Source of the DNA: Rhizobium acidisoli | GTDB lineage: Bacteria > Pseudomonadota > Alphaproteobacteria > Rhizobiales > Rhizobiaceae | NCBI RefSeq assembly: GCF_002531755.2 | Contig: NZ_CP035002.1 | Coordinates: forward strand, 1-64,000 | Length of the DNA: 64,000 bases | Direction: 5' to 3' | In this document: one piece after another, positions 53,177-62,132 of the stretch | Layout of the letters: each line of letters starts with the position of its first letter | Numbering within the stretch: the stretch's first letter is position 1 | Made by a program: the position numbers and the translations under genes | Notes under the pieces: generated by a model | What the model saw: the letters and a program-made list of their open reading frames with translations, nothing else | Told to the model about the DNA's origin: nothing | The model's database searches: none

Positions 53177-53665
53177 CTATCGCCATGTCTCGGTGAGAAA
53201 TCCCGACGAGCCTTGAACGGGATCGCTGCGGGGTAGGGGAACGGACGAGATTTTCGCCAGCATTTCGCTTGAGGCAGCCGAAGTCTGGATGTCGGCATGC
53301 TGTCCCTTGGGATAAGCGCCGACGACCTGGAAGTCCGCGGTGCAACCGAGATTTTGGTGCCCCGTCCCGGCTGGAAGCACCAAACAGTCTCCCGCGATGA
53401 CCTTGAGTGCCTGACCGCCGGGACCGCCGATCAGCAGGGTGGCGCCACCATCTGCAATCCCAAGCACCTCATGGGCGCCGGAATGGTAATGCTGATAATT
53501 GAAGACGCCGTTTGTCCAGATGCCTGTCCAACCGTTGGCTGCGAAGCGACTCTTGAAATCATTTGGTCCACCGTCGGCAAAAAGGCCTCTGTAAAGCAAT
53601 ACAGGAAGACGGGGATTGTTCGGAACCCAATCGCTCGGCTCGAAAATTATCGTCTCGGCGCGCAT
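53177..53665 (-). CDS. Cupin-domain protein
   Basis: A 162-residue protein with one cupin barrel: motif 1 in NYQHYHSGAHEVLGIADGGA (two His and a Glu as metal ligands) and motif 2 in GDCLVLPAGTGHQNLG. The N-terminus (FEPSDWVPNNPRLPVLLYRG) resembles a group of small cupins annotated as uncharacterised in proteobacteria. It may be an isomerase, dioxygenase or sugar-binding protein; the sequence does not decide. Confidence 0.85.
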   Translation of the reverse strand: MRAETIIFEPSDWVPNNPRLPVLLYRGLFADGGPNDFKSRFAANGWTGIWTNGVFNYQHYHSGAHEVLGIADGGATLLIGGPGGQALKVIAGDCLVLPAGTGHQNLGCTADFQVVGAYPKGQHADIQTSAASSEMLAKISSVPLPRSDPVQGSSGFLTETWR

Positions 53666-54671
53666 GTTGAATTCCTAAGGTTGCCATGACAGAGGAGCGA
53701 CGGCTGCAGCGTTCTAGCGTTCGTACAGGTTTCGACGCACTCTTCACTGAACGCATCTGTGCTGCCGCTTCAAAAAGCTAAACCGTGATGTTCGCCAAGG
53801 GTTCCTTGACGCGCTGTCACTCGTTCGAACCGGTCGGCGGCACCTTCTTTTTCCAAAAACCGCCAAAAGGAACGCACGGGCGGGGGCAGTCGGTTCCGCC
53901 TCCCTGTCGGCCGCTATGCTGAGGCTCCTGCGGCTGCCCTGTTCCGCCCTTAGCGTGGCGAGAATTCCCGAAATCCGCCTCACGGCGCCGCTATGCTGAT
54001 TTCTCCGATACTCTTCATCATCTGATTGAAACCCGCCCAGAGGCGGGTTGCCCTATAGCCCTGGCAACTGTCGGCAGCCACATCATCAGGAGCGGCAATT
54101 CGAGTGAGCGAGGTGTACTATCGTGATGTTGCGATAGGAAAGCCGACGGCCAGAATCGCGCCTGCCGAAATGCTGGAAACGATTAGATTCTGTCGCATGG
54201 CGCTTTGGCAGTTCGTTTGTGATCTTGTCCCGCCGTCGCGGAAACGGCATGCCGCTTCGAGCCGAAACTCAATGCATACCTTCCGGCGGAGCCTCACCCA
54301 TACCTAGCCGCCGACACAGAAAAATAGGGCCGCTGGAAAATCAGGGCCCTTTAAGGTGTGAAGGTCAATAACCTTCAGAGGGAACAGCTGACACGATGGC
54401 ACTGGGAGGAAAACCATCAACTGCATCAGCTGGAGGCAATATGCTCATATTTTGACCGGTTGGTAAAACATTTATTGTGCAGTGCAGCTATGCAGAAAGC
54501 CGGGGAAGTCACTGGGCCGATTCGTAGGCAAAGTTCTTACTGTCGAGATAATCCGCGGGTTGGACGATAGGTACAGCTACAAAGCCGCTCTTTCAAAGCC
54601 GCCGGTCTGTGCTCTTGCGGATGGTTTTACTTTTACGATAATCAGACATAACGAGGCGTAGCCGATGCGGA
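53666..54671. other. Stretch without supported genes
   Basis: About 1 kb. It holds a hairpin at 54030-54049 and two short plus-strand frames (54104-54307 and 54358-54570, both GTG starts) that have no recognisable domain. I cannot support either as a gene. Confidence 0.4.
54030..54049. terminator. 8-bp hairpin, possible terminator
   Basis: AACCCGCC and GGCGGGTT form a perfect 8-bp stem around a CAGA loop. On the minus strand it is followed by TTTCAAT, a weak T-rich tail. Confidence 0.4.
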
Positions 54672-55919
54672 TCATGGCAAGCGTGGCATTTCGCCCTCGG
54701 CAACTCGCCAAATCCATGGTTTCATCTCGGCTCTTGCGGCAATCATTTCATTCAAGGCAATCTCGTATTCTTCGTCGGCATTCGGCGGAACGATGAACAT
54801 CGCGACGGGTTCCGGCCTTGCCTCCGGCAAGGTCACGGCGGCAATCGGCTGATCGCGTGAAAGATCAAACCGCAGCCCTTTCACGCTCCTGCGCTTCAGG
54901 CGGGAGAGCCGCTCCAAGAGGTGCTGTTCATGGATGTTTTCGACCGGGGTCCAATTCTCGTTTACCACCATCATCGCCACTTCCTCGATAGTTGCGATCC
55001 CCACGCCCGAAATACCAAACGTGGCGATCATGATGAGATGGAACTCCTCGTTCGATCGCCACAGTTCCAGCTCTGTCTCATATCGGGCGTTGAGCCGCTT
55101 CCACGCGCGTTCATCGATCATGAAAGGAAAGGGGAGGTGGCGCAGCAGTATTTTCTGGCCGTCGCGTGCCGACGAAAACTCCTTCACCTCAGCGACCATC
55201 ATCATCAGTTTGCGCGGCCCGGAACCATTTGCCTGGGCTCCAGCCAACATCGCGGCGCGCCGGGCGGAAATTCCATCCTTGTCTTCCTGGTGAAACACTT
55301 CCGGAACGAACAGGATGTCGTTGAGCGGGCCGCCGCGGACGATCATCTGTCTTGCGGCATTCAACAGGCTGCTGCGGACGCGGCCCCAGCCGCGTCTCCC
55401 GGCCCAGAGCGACGTCCATTCCGTAAGCTCCCCGGTATCCCAGAGATAATGGAGCATTGCCCTCAGCGAGAGCTTCTTGGGATCGCGCCGTATGGTTTCC
55501 GACGGCTCAGAAGGCATTGTCGAAACCGATCGGTTCCCTCGTTTCGATAGGGAGAAGTCGAGTTTTAGCATCGCTGCGCCGGTCGTTGCGTCGATCTGGA
55601 TAGCATTGCCGATCAACGGGCCGAGCCCGGATAGCTCGTATGGCGGTTCGTAGGATGGGCATCCAGGGCCATGATCTCGGCCTGAAAGCGGCATGCGCTT
55701 GATGAGAAATTGTCCATCCGTCCTGGCGATGTACATCGCGATGGCCGGCTCGCGGCATGGGCAGAGCGGCCTGAGCTTCTGTTCGTAAGCGCGCTCGAGT
55801 TGGGACTGAAACTCGGGAGAACTCTCATCGAACGTCTGACTCCCGATCAAAAACTGTCGCACATCGTCCCTCGCTTTCCTGACGAAAGGCTGATCAAGCC
55901 GAATAGGAGAGCGTAGCAC
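54672..55919 (-). CDS. DUF1173 family protein
   Basis: A 415-residue protein of the DUF1173 family, found mostly on conjugative plasmids and integrative elements of alphaproteobacteria. Visible features are a Cys-rich segment (RPLCPCREPAIAMYIARTDG, with DHGPGCPSYEPP) that could bind zinc, a central region LSLRAMLHYLWDTGELTEWT, and a C-terminal IFVPPNADEEYEIALNEMIA stretch. It begins with GTG. The function is unknown; association with plasmid transfer genes is the only clue. A 14-bp dyad lies 13 bases upstream. Confidence 0.82.
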   Translation of the reverse strand: MLRSPIRLDQPFVRKARDDVRQFLIGSQTFDESSPEFQSQLERAYEQKLRPLCPCREPAIAMYIARTDGQFLIKRMPLSGRDHGPGCPSYEPPYELSGLGPLIGNAIQIDATTGAAMLKLDFSLSKRGNRSVSTMPSEPSETIRRDPKKLSLRAMLHYLWDTGELTEWTSLWAGRRGWGRVRSSLLNAARQMIVRGGPLNDILFVPEVFHQEDKDGISARRAAMLAGAQANGSGPRKLMMMVAEVKEFSSARDGQKILLRHLPFPFMIDERAWKRLNARYETELELWRSNEEFHLIMIATFGISGVGIATIEEVAMMVVNENWTPVENIHEQHLLERLSRLKRRSVKGLRFDLSRDQPIAAVTLPEARPEPVAMFIVPPNADEEYEIALNEMIAARAEMKPWIWRVAEGEMPRLP

Positions 55920-55931
55920 GCGGCCCGGGAT

Positions 55932-55945
55932 TTATACTAGTGTAA
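55932..55945. promoter_or_regulatory. 14-bp dyad upstream of the DUF1173 gene
   Basis: TTATACTAGTGTAA is palindromic except for one base pair. It lies just before the GTG start of the DUF1173 gene, in AT-rich DNA between two minus-strand genes. It could be an operator. The binding protein is unknown. Confidence 0.35.
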
Positions 55946-55981
55946 ATTAGTTAGTATGTAGTCTCACGGCCGCTAAGTCTT

Positions 55982-57202
55982 TCATCGCCATAGACAGGAG
56001 AGCGGAGCCGCGGCGATCCGCTCGCCGAATGGTACGACATCGGTACCGTCGTAAAGAACAATGCCGAAGGCGAATTTCCCCCCACATGCATCCGAAAGCG
56101 TTTTCAGGCCCCCAAAATCGCTGGCCTTGACCGTGGCGCTCGCTTTCACCTCGATCCCGACGATCGTCCCGTCGTCACGCTCGAGCACGAGATCCGCCTC
56201 ATGCGACTGCTGGTCCCGGAAGTGATAGGGTGCAAGTCGCAAATCCGACCCCGACATGAGCTTTAGGACTTCGGAAAACACAAAGCTCTCCAGGAGAGCT
56301 CCAAATGTGCCGCGGTCAGCCTTCACCCTATCAAAGGTAAGGCCTCGAGCTGCTGCTAACACACCCGAATCGAGGAAATGCAGCTTCGGTGTCTTGGCGA
56401 TCCGCTTCAGGGCATTGGTATACCAAGGCTGTAGAGTTGCGATCAGGAATATCTGTTCCAGAAGGCCAATATATCGCTGTGCTGTCTTGTAAGTGACGTT
56501 GATGCTCGACCCGAATTGCGAGTAGTTGACCAACTGGCCCGAATGTTCGGCAAGCAGCCGCACGAATTTGGGAAGATCGGTCAATTTCTCGAGGTCGGCG
56601 ATGTCACGCAAGTCGCGCGTCAAAACCGAGGTCAGGTATGCTCGCACCCAGTCCTGCCGCCGTCGCTCGCTTTCGCGGGCTATCGCTTCTGGAAATCCGC
56701 CGAGAAGAACGAGGCGAACGAGATCGTCTCCAACCATCGCCGCCCGATCACCCCGTAATTTTCCTTCGAACAGCCGATCCAGAAAGGTTGAGGTTGCGCC
56801 TTCCACCTCCGCCCGGGCGAGCGGCAGCATTCGAATCGTTTCCATGCGGCCCGCTAAGCTATCAGCGACGCGGGGTAGCGTCAGGACGTTCGCGGAACCG
56901 GTCAGCAGAAAGCGTCCCGGCCTATAGTCTTCGTCTACCGTTTTTTTGATTGCCAGTAACAGATCCGGCGCGCGCTGGATCTCGTCGATGACGACGCGAT
57001 CGAGACCGCGAATGAAGCCTGCGGGATCGGATTGAGCGGCGGCAAGGACGGTCTGATCGTCGAGCGTGATATAGCTGCGTCCTTCTTCGTTCATTTGCCG
57101 GACCAGCGTAGTTTTGCCTGCCCGACGGGGGCCGACAATTAGAACCACAGGGGTGTCGGAAAGGGCTTCCTCTACCCGTCTTTTTACAAACCGCTGGTAC
57201 AT
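55982..57202 (-). CDS. AAA ATPase with DUF4143 domain
   Basis: A 406-residue protein of the archaeal-type ATPase/DUF4143 class. Walker A GPRRAGKTTLVRQ near residue 25, Walker B-like DRVVIDEIQRAPDLL, sensor LLTGSANVL, and a C-terminal DUF4143 nuclease-like domain (LLESFVFSEVLKL, then HEADLVLERDDGTIVGIEVK with the PD-(D/E)xK-type D-x(n)-E-x-K pattern). Function is not established; members occur singly in many genomes, often on mobile DNA. The start at 57202 has GGAGA upstream. Four direct repeats with an exact 22-bp period lie directly upstream, suggesting special control. Confidence 0.85.
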   Translation of the reverse strand: MYQRFVKRRVEEALSDTPVVLIVGPRRAGKTTLVRQMNEEGRSYITLDDQTVLAAAQSDPAGFIRGLDRVVIDEIQRAPDLLLAIKKTVDEDYRPGRFLLTGSANVLTLPRVADSLAGRMETIRMLPLARAEVEGATSTFLDRLFEGKLRGDRAAMVGDDLVRLVLLGGFPEAIARESERRRQDWVRAYLTSVLTRDLRDIADLEKLTDLPKFVRLLAEHSGQLVNYSQFGSSINVTYKTAQRYIGLLEQIFLIATLQPWYTNALKRIAKTPKLHFLDSGVLAAARGLTFDRVKADRGTFGALLESFVFSEVLKLMSGSDLRLAPYHFRDQQSHEADLVLERDDGTIVGIEVKASATVKASDFGGLKTLSDACGGKFAFGIVLYDGTDVVPFGERIAAAPLSCLWR

Positions 57203-57216
57203 GCGTTCCGATCTCC

Positions 57217-57296
57217 GAAAATTAGAATTATTAAGCATGATAATTAGAAGTCAACAAGCTGATAATTAGAAGTCGCTCCGTCGAAATTTAGAAGTA
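57217..57296. repeat. Four direct repeats with a 22-bp period
   Basis: Units at 57217 (GAAAATTAGAATTA), 57239 (GATAATTAGAAGTC), 57261 (GATAATTAGAAGTC) and 57283 (GAAATTTAGAAGTA) start exactly 22 bases apart. The two middle units are identical over 14 bases. This is about two helical turns, so a protein could bind all four on one face. They end 14 bases before the ATPase start codon. Confidence 0.85.
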
Positions 57297-57543
57297 TCGG
57301 CAACGCGGACCGTGCTGCAGCCCCATCCCGCCAGCCTCTCAGACCTGTGGCTGTTGGCATGGCGAAAGAGGGAGAGAGGGGCCGGGAAGGGTTGGCCTGG
57401 CGGGTTTGGAGAGCGCCGGCGCTGGCCGGTCCTTTCCATATTCACGGGTCTGCCATCCCTTGCCTTCGTTCCGGTGGGAGATCTGCGGTGGTGGTCTCAA
57501 GCATGAGCAGGATTTGAGCGCATCCGGCCGGCCGGACCGGGCT
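57297..57543. other. Intergenic stretch, nothing recognised
   Basis: About 250 bases of GC-rich DNA between the repeat array and the WGR remnant; no gene, repeat or hairpin supported. Confidence 0.35.
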
Positions 57544-57855
57544 CTATTCCGGCGGCATTGCCCGCTCCGCGAAGCCAGCGGAAGCAGTTTTCGCACCCTG
57601 CGGCGTAACGGCCCCTTGCGCTGTGCCTGCCGCACTCGCGTGCCGATAGCGGCGGAGCAGTTTGCGGCCGGCCACATGTTCGCGTGCTGCAGCAGCCTCC
57701 CTGGGCGTATCGAACAGTTCCACCTTCAGCCGACCGTCGGTTCCGGTCCGGCCCCAGTCGCGCACGAGAGAACTGCCGCCGAACAATGTCGGCTGGATCG
57801 ACAGACGTTAGAAGCGCGCCATATTCCGAGACGGATCGATCCGGTAGAGGCAGGA
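57544..57855 (-). pseudogene. WGR-domain protein with an in-frame TAA
   Basis: On the minus strand one frame reads CLYRIDPSRNMARF, then TAA (57810-57808), then RLSIQPTLFGGSSLVRDWGR and TGTDGRLKVELFDTPREAAA. The WGR domain, with its name motif, is complete but for a Tyr codon turned into a stop (the family normally reads ARFYRLSIQPTLFGG). WGR domains bind nucleic acid in plasmid-borne and PARP-type proteins. The start of the gene is unclear. A restart at TTG 57786 would make only part of the domain. Confidence 0.75.
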
Positions 57856-58089
57856 TAATGCCGGCTTGTGCATCCATGATCGGATCATCACTTCGACCAT
57901 GCCCGCCGCCAGCGGCGATCGTCGTCAGAGGGGGTGGCACTAGGGACAACTGGCGATCCTGCGCACGGCAGGTCGGCGGAGACAGGCGAAGGCGTATCAG
58001 CGGGCTTGCGCCAGACATCAGGAGCAGCGGATTCGTGGCATTGGATCCGATCGGCTAAGTAGTTCATTTCTTTTCGGAATCGGCGGATT

Positions 58090-58375
58090 CCCAAATTAGC
58101 AGATTTGTGATTCATGATGGATGCTGGGTTGGAGGCCAGCATCCATGTGTTTCGCCCGGCCAGATGGGCGGCCATCGCCGGCGTATTTTGGAGCCGTACC
58201 GAGCCTTTATCATAGAGCGGATTGAGGAGACGTCGCATCTGACGCTGCATCGGCTGCAGGACGAGTTGGCCGCACGCGGCGTGAGGGTGTCGCGCCGACA
58301 TTGTCCGGCGCAGAGCACGCTGGAAGGCCTGGCAAGGCCGCTTCGATCCGCATCGCCTGGTCTTCATAGATGAAA
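58090..58375 (+). pseudogene. IS630-family transposase remnant (5' exon of the second intron)
   Basis: A fragment of an IS630 transposase distinct from the one at 43.7 kb: SPGQMGGHRRRILEPYRAFI, HLTLHRLQDELAARGVRVSR, then after a shift FDPHRLVFIDE directly before the intron. The N-terminal domain and all of the DDE region beyond the intron are missing. Confidence 0.75.
58117..58146. repeat. Perfect 11-bp inverted repeat in the IS630 remnant
   Basis: ATGGATGCTGG (58117-58127) and CCAGCATCCAT (58136-58146) with an 8-base loop. It lies at the left boundary of the transposase remnant and may be a rearranged IS end. Confidence 0.55.
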
Positions 58376-59914
58376 GTGTGCTGCAGAGCAGCGGAAGGAG
58401 TTCGGATCGGCTTTCAGGAGCAGGTCTCAAACCAGTCCGAGCTGCTGCGGTAAAGAGCCGTGGTGGTGAGCGTCGGATGAAACGTTCGGACGAGATCCGA
58501 GCAGGTGCATGTTCAAAAGACGAACGAAAGTGAACCCTCCGAAGACGCGTCGTTATGAACGTAGGTGTCGTCGAAACCAGGACCGTTTCGTCATCCTGGG
58601 ACAAGTCCGCCAGATGCCTGATGACCGGGCGGGCGGCGACCGGCGTAGAGGGGGCGTGATTTGGACATAGGCTTTCACGCGGAACTGCAGGAACCAGGCT
58701 CCTGATGCCAAGGGAGAAGCTCAAGCGGCGCAAACCGCAAGGCGAGAGTACCGATGCGGGAGACTGGGGCGGACCGACCCGTAAGAGCGTCGAGGACCCT
58801 GTAATGGGGTCGGAGCAAAGGGGGCGGATCAGGTGGTCGTATTGTTTGAAACAACTGGAAACAGGATGACTTCGGAAAGTACGGCAGACAAGCCGTTTCG
58901 AATTGAGAAACGGCAAGTGTACGAAGCTTATAAAGCGGTCAAAGCCAACCATGGCGCAGCCGGGGTGGACGGCGAGACGTTGGAGATGTTTGAGAAAGAT
59001 CTTGCGAGGAATCTCTACAAGATCTGGAATCGGATGTCGTCCGGAGCCTACTTTCCGCCACCGGTGCGTGCCGTCTCCATTCCGAAGAAGACTGGAGGCG
59101 AGAGGGTTTTGGGTGTGCCGACTGTCAGCGATCGGATCGCGCAGATGGTAGTCAAAGCAGATGATTGAGCCGGATTTAGACTCCCTCTTTCTTCCAGACT
59201 CATATGGGTACAGGCCGGGGAAGTCGGCCTTGGATGCCGTCGGCGTGACGCGCCAGCGGTGTTGGAAGTATGATTGGGTTTTGGAATTCGACATCAAAGG
59301 ACTGTTCGACAATCTTCCACACGATCTCTTGCTGAAGGCGGTCAGGAAGCACGTTACATGCAAGTGGGCTCTGCTCTACATCGGAAGATGGCTGGCAGCG
59401 CCGATGGAGAAGAATGGTGAGATTGTTGCGCGAACGTGCGGCACCCCGCAAGGCGGTGTTGTCAATCCCTGCCTCGCCAATCTCTTCATGCACTATGCGT
59501 TTGATTTGTGGGTGACGCGGATGCATCCCGACCTACCATGGTGTCGATATGCCGACGATGGTCTTGTTCACTGCCAGAGCGAACAACAAGCCGAAGCCCT
59601 CAAGCTGGAGCTGAGTGCTCGCCTCTCAGCATGCGGACTGCAGATGCATCCGACAAAGACCAAGATCGTTTACTGCAAGGATCAACGGCGCAGAGAGGCG
59701 TATCCGAATGTCGCATTCGATTTTCTCGGGTATCAGTTCAGGCCGCGACGGGTGGCGAACACACAGCGGGACGAGTTCTTCTGTGGCTACACGCCTGCGG
59801 TCAGTCCGACGGCGCTCAAGTCAATGCGGGCGACGATCAAAAGCTTGAACATCCCGCGGCAGACGCCGGGGACGCTGGCCGAAATTGCCAAACAGCTCAA
59901 TCCGCTCCTCCGGG
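58376..59914 (+). mobile_element. Second group II intron copy, internally deleted and truncated
   Basis: Starts GTGTG at 58376 after ATAGATGAAA, the homologue of the insertion site at 44192. It is nearly identical to the first copy but lacks 56 bases corresponding to 44221-44276 in domain I, and its last ~300 bases, including domains V and VI, are missing. It is cut at 59914 by the IS481-family element. Without domain V it cannot splice. Confidence 0.92.
58866..59914 (+). pseudogene. Intron reverse transcriptase, second copy, split and truncated
   Basis: Same two-frame arrangement as the first copy: ATG 58866 to TGA 59166-59168, then ATG 59161 onward. It keeps [11 protein letters not shown] but has Asn for Ser in [16 protein letters not shown] and loses the end of the maturase domain after QLNPLLR, where IS DNA begins. 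The same frame break in both copies shows that it predates their separation or is tolerated. Confidence 0.88.
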
Positions 59915-60958
59915 TGTTTGATCCCAGGCTTTGATGGGGCATCCTTGTCTTCCGAATCAAAGGATGCGTTATGGGCCAAGTTCTTCATGGGAGCGCCACG
60001 ACGACAGAGGCAGTCCGTCGAGCGATACAACATAGTCAAGAGAGCCTAAGGACGCTTTCGAAGCGTTACGGGATCAATCAGAAGACCGTTGCCAAGTGGC
60101 GGAAGCGGTCCTCTGTTGCGGACCTTCCGACCGGCCCGAAAGAGCCGAGATCGACGGTGCTCTCCGTCGAGGAGGAGGCCGTTATCGTTGCCTTTCGCCG
60201 GTATACGCTGCTGCCGCTCGATGACTGCCTCTATGCGTTGCAGCCGACAATCCCGCATCTGACACGGTCGTCGCTGCACCGCTGCCTGCAGCGCCACGGC
60301 ATCGGCCGCCTGCCGGATGTCGACGGCGACAGACCGGCGAAGAAGAAGTTCAAGAGCTACCCGATCGGCTACTTCCACATCGACATTGCCGAGGTGCGCA
60401 CCGAACAGGGTAAGTTACACATGTTCGTAGCCATCGATCGCACCTCGAAGTTTGCCTTCGTCGAACTGCACGAGAAGGCCACCACCGCCGTCTCGCGCGA
60501 GTTCCTCCTGCACTTGATTGCAGCCGTCCCCTACAAGATCCACACCGTGCTCACCGACAACGGGATCCAGTTCACCACGCCCGGCGCTGGAGGCTCCGCT
60601 GTACCGCTGATCAAGGAGGCGATCGCCAATGGCGAGCGTTTCTGGGCCCATGCCTTCGAATACACCTGCGCCACCAATGATATCGAGCACCGCACCACCA
60701 AGGTGAAGCATCCATGGACCAACGGTCAGGTGGAGAGAATGAACCGAACCATCAAGGATGCCACCGTCAGACGCTTCTACTATGAAAGCCACGATCAACT
60801 GCGCCAGCATCTTGCCGACTTCGTCGCCGCTTACAATTTCGGCCGCAGGCTCAAGACCCTCAAGGGCCTCACACCCTACGAGTTCATCTGCAAAGCATGG
60901 GCTTCACAGCCAGAACGTTTTACCCTCGATCCGCTCCAGCAAATGCCGGGACTAAACA
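59915..60958 (+). mobile_element. IS481-family insertion sequence
   Basis: The left end TGTTTGATCCCAGG at 59915 and the right end TGTTTAGTCCCGG (reading inward from 60958) are inverted repeats. The element is about 1,044 bp with one intact transposase. No direct target repeat is seen, and the right flank is not intron sequence, so a deletion accompanied or followed insertion. Confidence 0.82.
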
Positions 60959-60963
60959 TCTAG
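59971..60963 (+). CDS. IS481-family transposase
   Basis: An intact 330-residue transposase. N-terminal helix-turn-helix (LRTLSKRYGINQKTVAKWRK), then a DDE integrase core: YPIGYFHIDIAEVRTEQGKL (first Asp), HTVLTDNGIQFT (second Asp), and KHPWTNGQVERMNRTIKDAT (Glu). The last codon and TAG stop lie a few bases beyond the proposed inverted repeat, so either the element is slightly longer or the stop is supplied by flanking DNA. It is the only transposase in the window readable without a frameshift. Confidence 0.92.
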   Translation: MGQVLHGSATTTEAVRRAIQHSQESLRTLSKRYGINQKTVAKWRKRSSVADLPTGPKEPRSTVLSVEEEAVIVAFRRYTLLPLDDCLYALQPTIPHLTRSSLHRCLQRHGIGRLPDVDGDRPAKKKFKSYPIGYFHIDIAEVRTEQGKLHMFVAIDRTSKFAFVELHEKATTAVSREFLLHLIAAVPYKIHTVLTDNGIQFTTPGAGGSAVPLIKEAIANGERFWAHAFEYTCATNDIEHRTTKVKHPWTNGQVERMNRTIKDATVRRFYYESHDQLRQHLADFVAAYNFGRRLKTLKGLTPYEFICKAWASQPERFTLDPLQQMPGLNI

Positions 60964-61159
60964 CCACGGATAGCTGTTTCCCAACGGTCGCGGTTCAGGA
61001 CCATTCCCGTTCTCTTATGTCGCCTTTCTAATGGCCCGGCCGCCATCAACGTCAACCCGCAAGGGGTTCCCCTGCGCTGGCGCTTCGGTGACGCCTGCGG
61101 CTCGGCCCCTTCTTCGGGCGCCATCGGGAATGGTCCCGAGCAACCGAAGGAGACATACC

Positions 61160-61483
61160 ATGGCCACCACGATCGCAACTCTTACCGCCAAGACCGATGG
61201 CAGCCTCGAAGGCATCTTTGCGACCATCAGGGTGAACGCGCCGATCGCTATCGTCCCGAACGCCAGCAAGACGAGCGAGGAAGCACCCGACTACCGCATC
61301 ATCCACCGCAAGACCGGCTTCGAAATCGGGGCGGCTTGGAACCGGATCGCTCGCCAGACCGGCGAAGAATACCTTTCGGTGAAACTGGAGGCACCCGAGA
61401 TCGGCGTCATCTTCGGCAACGTGGCTCAGGCCCCCGGCGGTGACCCCGGCAAGAAAGTCATCCTCTGGAACAGCCCGGCCTGA
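61160..61483 (+). CDS. DUF736 family protein
   Basis: A 107-residue protein of the DUF736 family, common on rhizobial plasmids near transfer and replication genes. It begins ATTIATLTAKTDGSLEGIFA and ends EIGVIFGNVAQAPGG then KKVILWNSPA. AAGGAG lies upstream of the ATG at 61160. No biochemical role is known. It fits with the DUF1173, ArdC and TraG genes as plasmid backbone. Confidence 0.9.
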   Translation: MATTIATLTAKTDGSLEGIFATIRVNAPIAIVPNASKTSEEAPDYRIIHRKTGFEIGAAWNRIARQTGEEYLSVKLEAPEIGVIFGNVAQAPGGDPGKKVILWNSPA

Positions 61484-61630
61484 GGAGACCGGCCGGCCCC
61501 GCGGGGCTGGCCCCTTCCCCGGAAAATTCAGCCGGCAACGGGCATCGAGCCCGCTGCCGGCTTTCTGGTGCCATACGGAGAGGGAAGGTCTGCTCAGTCC
61601 GCCCGAGGGTGCCATGGCGACATGAAGGGC

Positions 61631-61745
61631 TCAAGGACGAGCGGTTCCCCCAATTTTACCTCCGCTTCGGTTCCCTCCGCTCTGGCAAAATCGGCTCCCC
61701 CACTCGCCGGCTCCGCCGGTTGCTTCGCAATCCCTGACCCCTCCA
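61631..61745 (+). repeat. Palindromic intergenic repeat, copy 1
   Basis: A ~110-base unit starting TCAAGGACGAGCGGTTCCCC and ending TCCCTGACCCCTCC, similar along its length to the copy at 62133. It has an imperfect outer inverted repeat (CAAGGAC/ATCCCTG) and an inner one (CCAATTTT/AAAATCGG). It ends about 50 bases before a short gene. Confidence 0.7.
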
Positions 61746-61794
61746 TCCCGCCATGACCGCGGGTGTCGTGTTTTACAACGTCAAGGAGACGACA

Positions 61795-61962
61795 ATGACC
61801 ACTTGCATCGACGAAATCATCGAACTGCTGGGCGCCGAGCTGCGGAATGCCGATCTGGCCGAGCGTCGGCAGATCGAGAACGAACTCGAACTTGCGCTGG
61901 CCGAACGCGAGGTGATCTGGGCCGAGCAGGATGGCCGCATCGACGCAGAGCCTCCGTTCTGA
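61795..61962 (+). CDS. Small hypothetical plasmid protein (55 aa)
   Basis: A good ribosome binding site (AAGGAG) precedes ATG 61795. The product is acidic and helical (DEIIELLGAELRNADLAERR, QIENELELALAEREVIWAEQ). No family is recognised. It is preceded by one copy of the palindromic repeat, as is the next gene. Confidence 0.65.
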   Translation: MTTCIDEIIELLGAELRNADLAERRQIENELELALAEREVIWAEQDGRIDAEPPF

Positions 61963-62132
61963 CGGAGGCTCTGCGTCCATGAGCCTGGTCGGCCGGATCG
62001 ACCGACCGCCCAGGCTATCAGGGATTTCATCCCTCGACAGTCCTGCCGGCTCACGCCGGAAACGGTCGCGGCCCCTTCGAGCCGCGGGTCTCTTCTCTCT
62101 ATGACGTCCTATTTTACTCCAGCAAATCCGGC

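Noticed and set aside
57217..57296. CRISPR-like array
   Set aside because: Repeats are only 14 bases with 8-base spacing and four units; no cas genes are present. A regulatory or iteron-type array fits better.
57888..59363. Minus-strand open frame of 491 codons across the second intron
   Set aside because: Antisense to the intron; length differs from the first copy only through the flanking DNA and the domain I deletion. No protein features.
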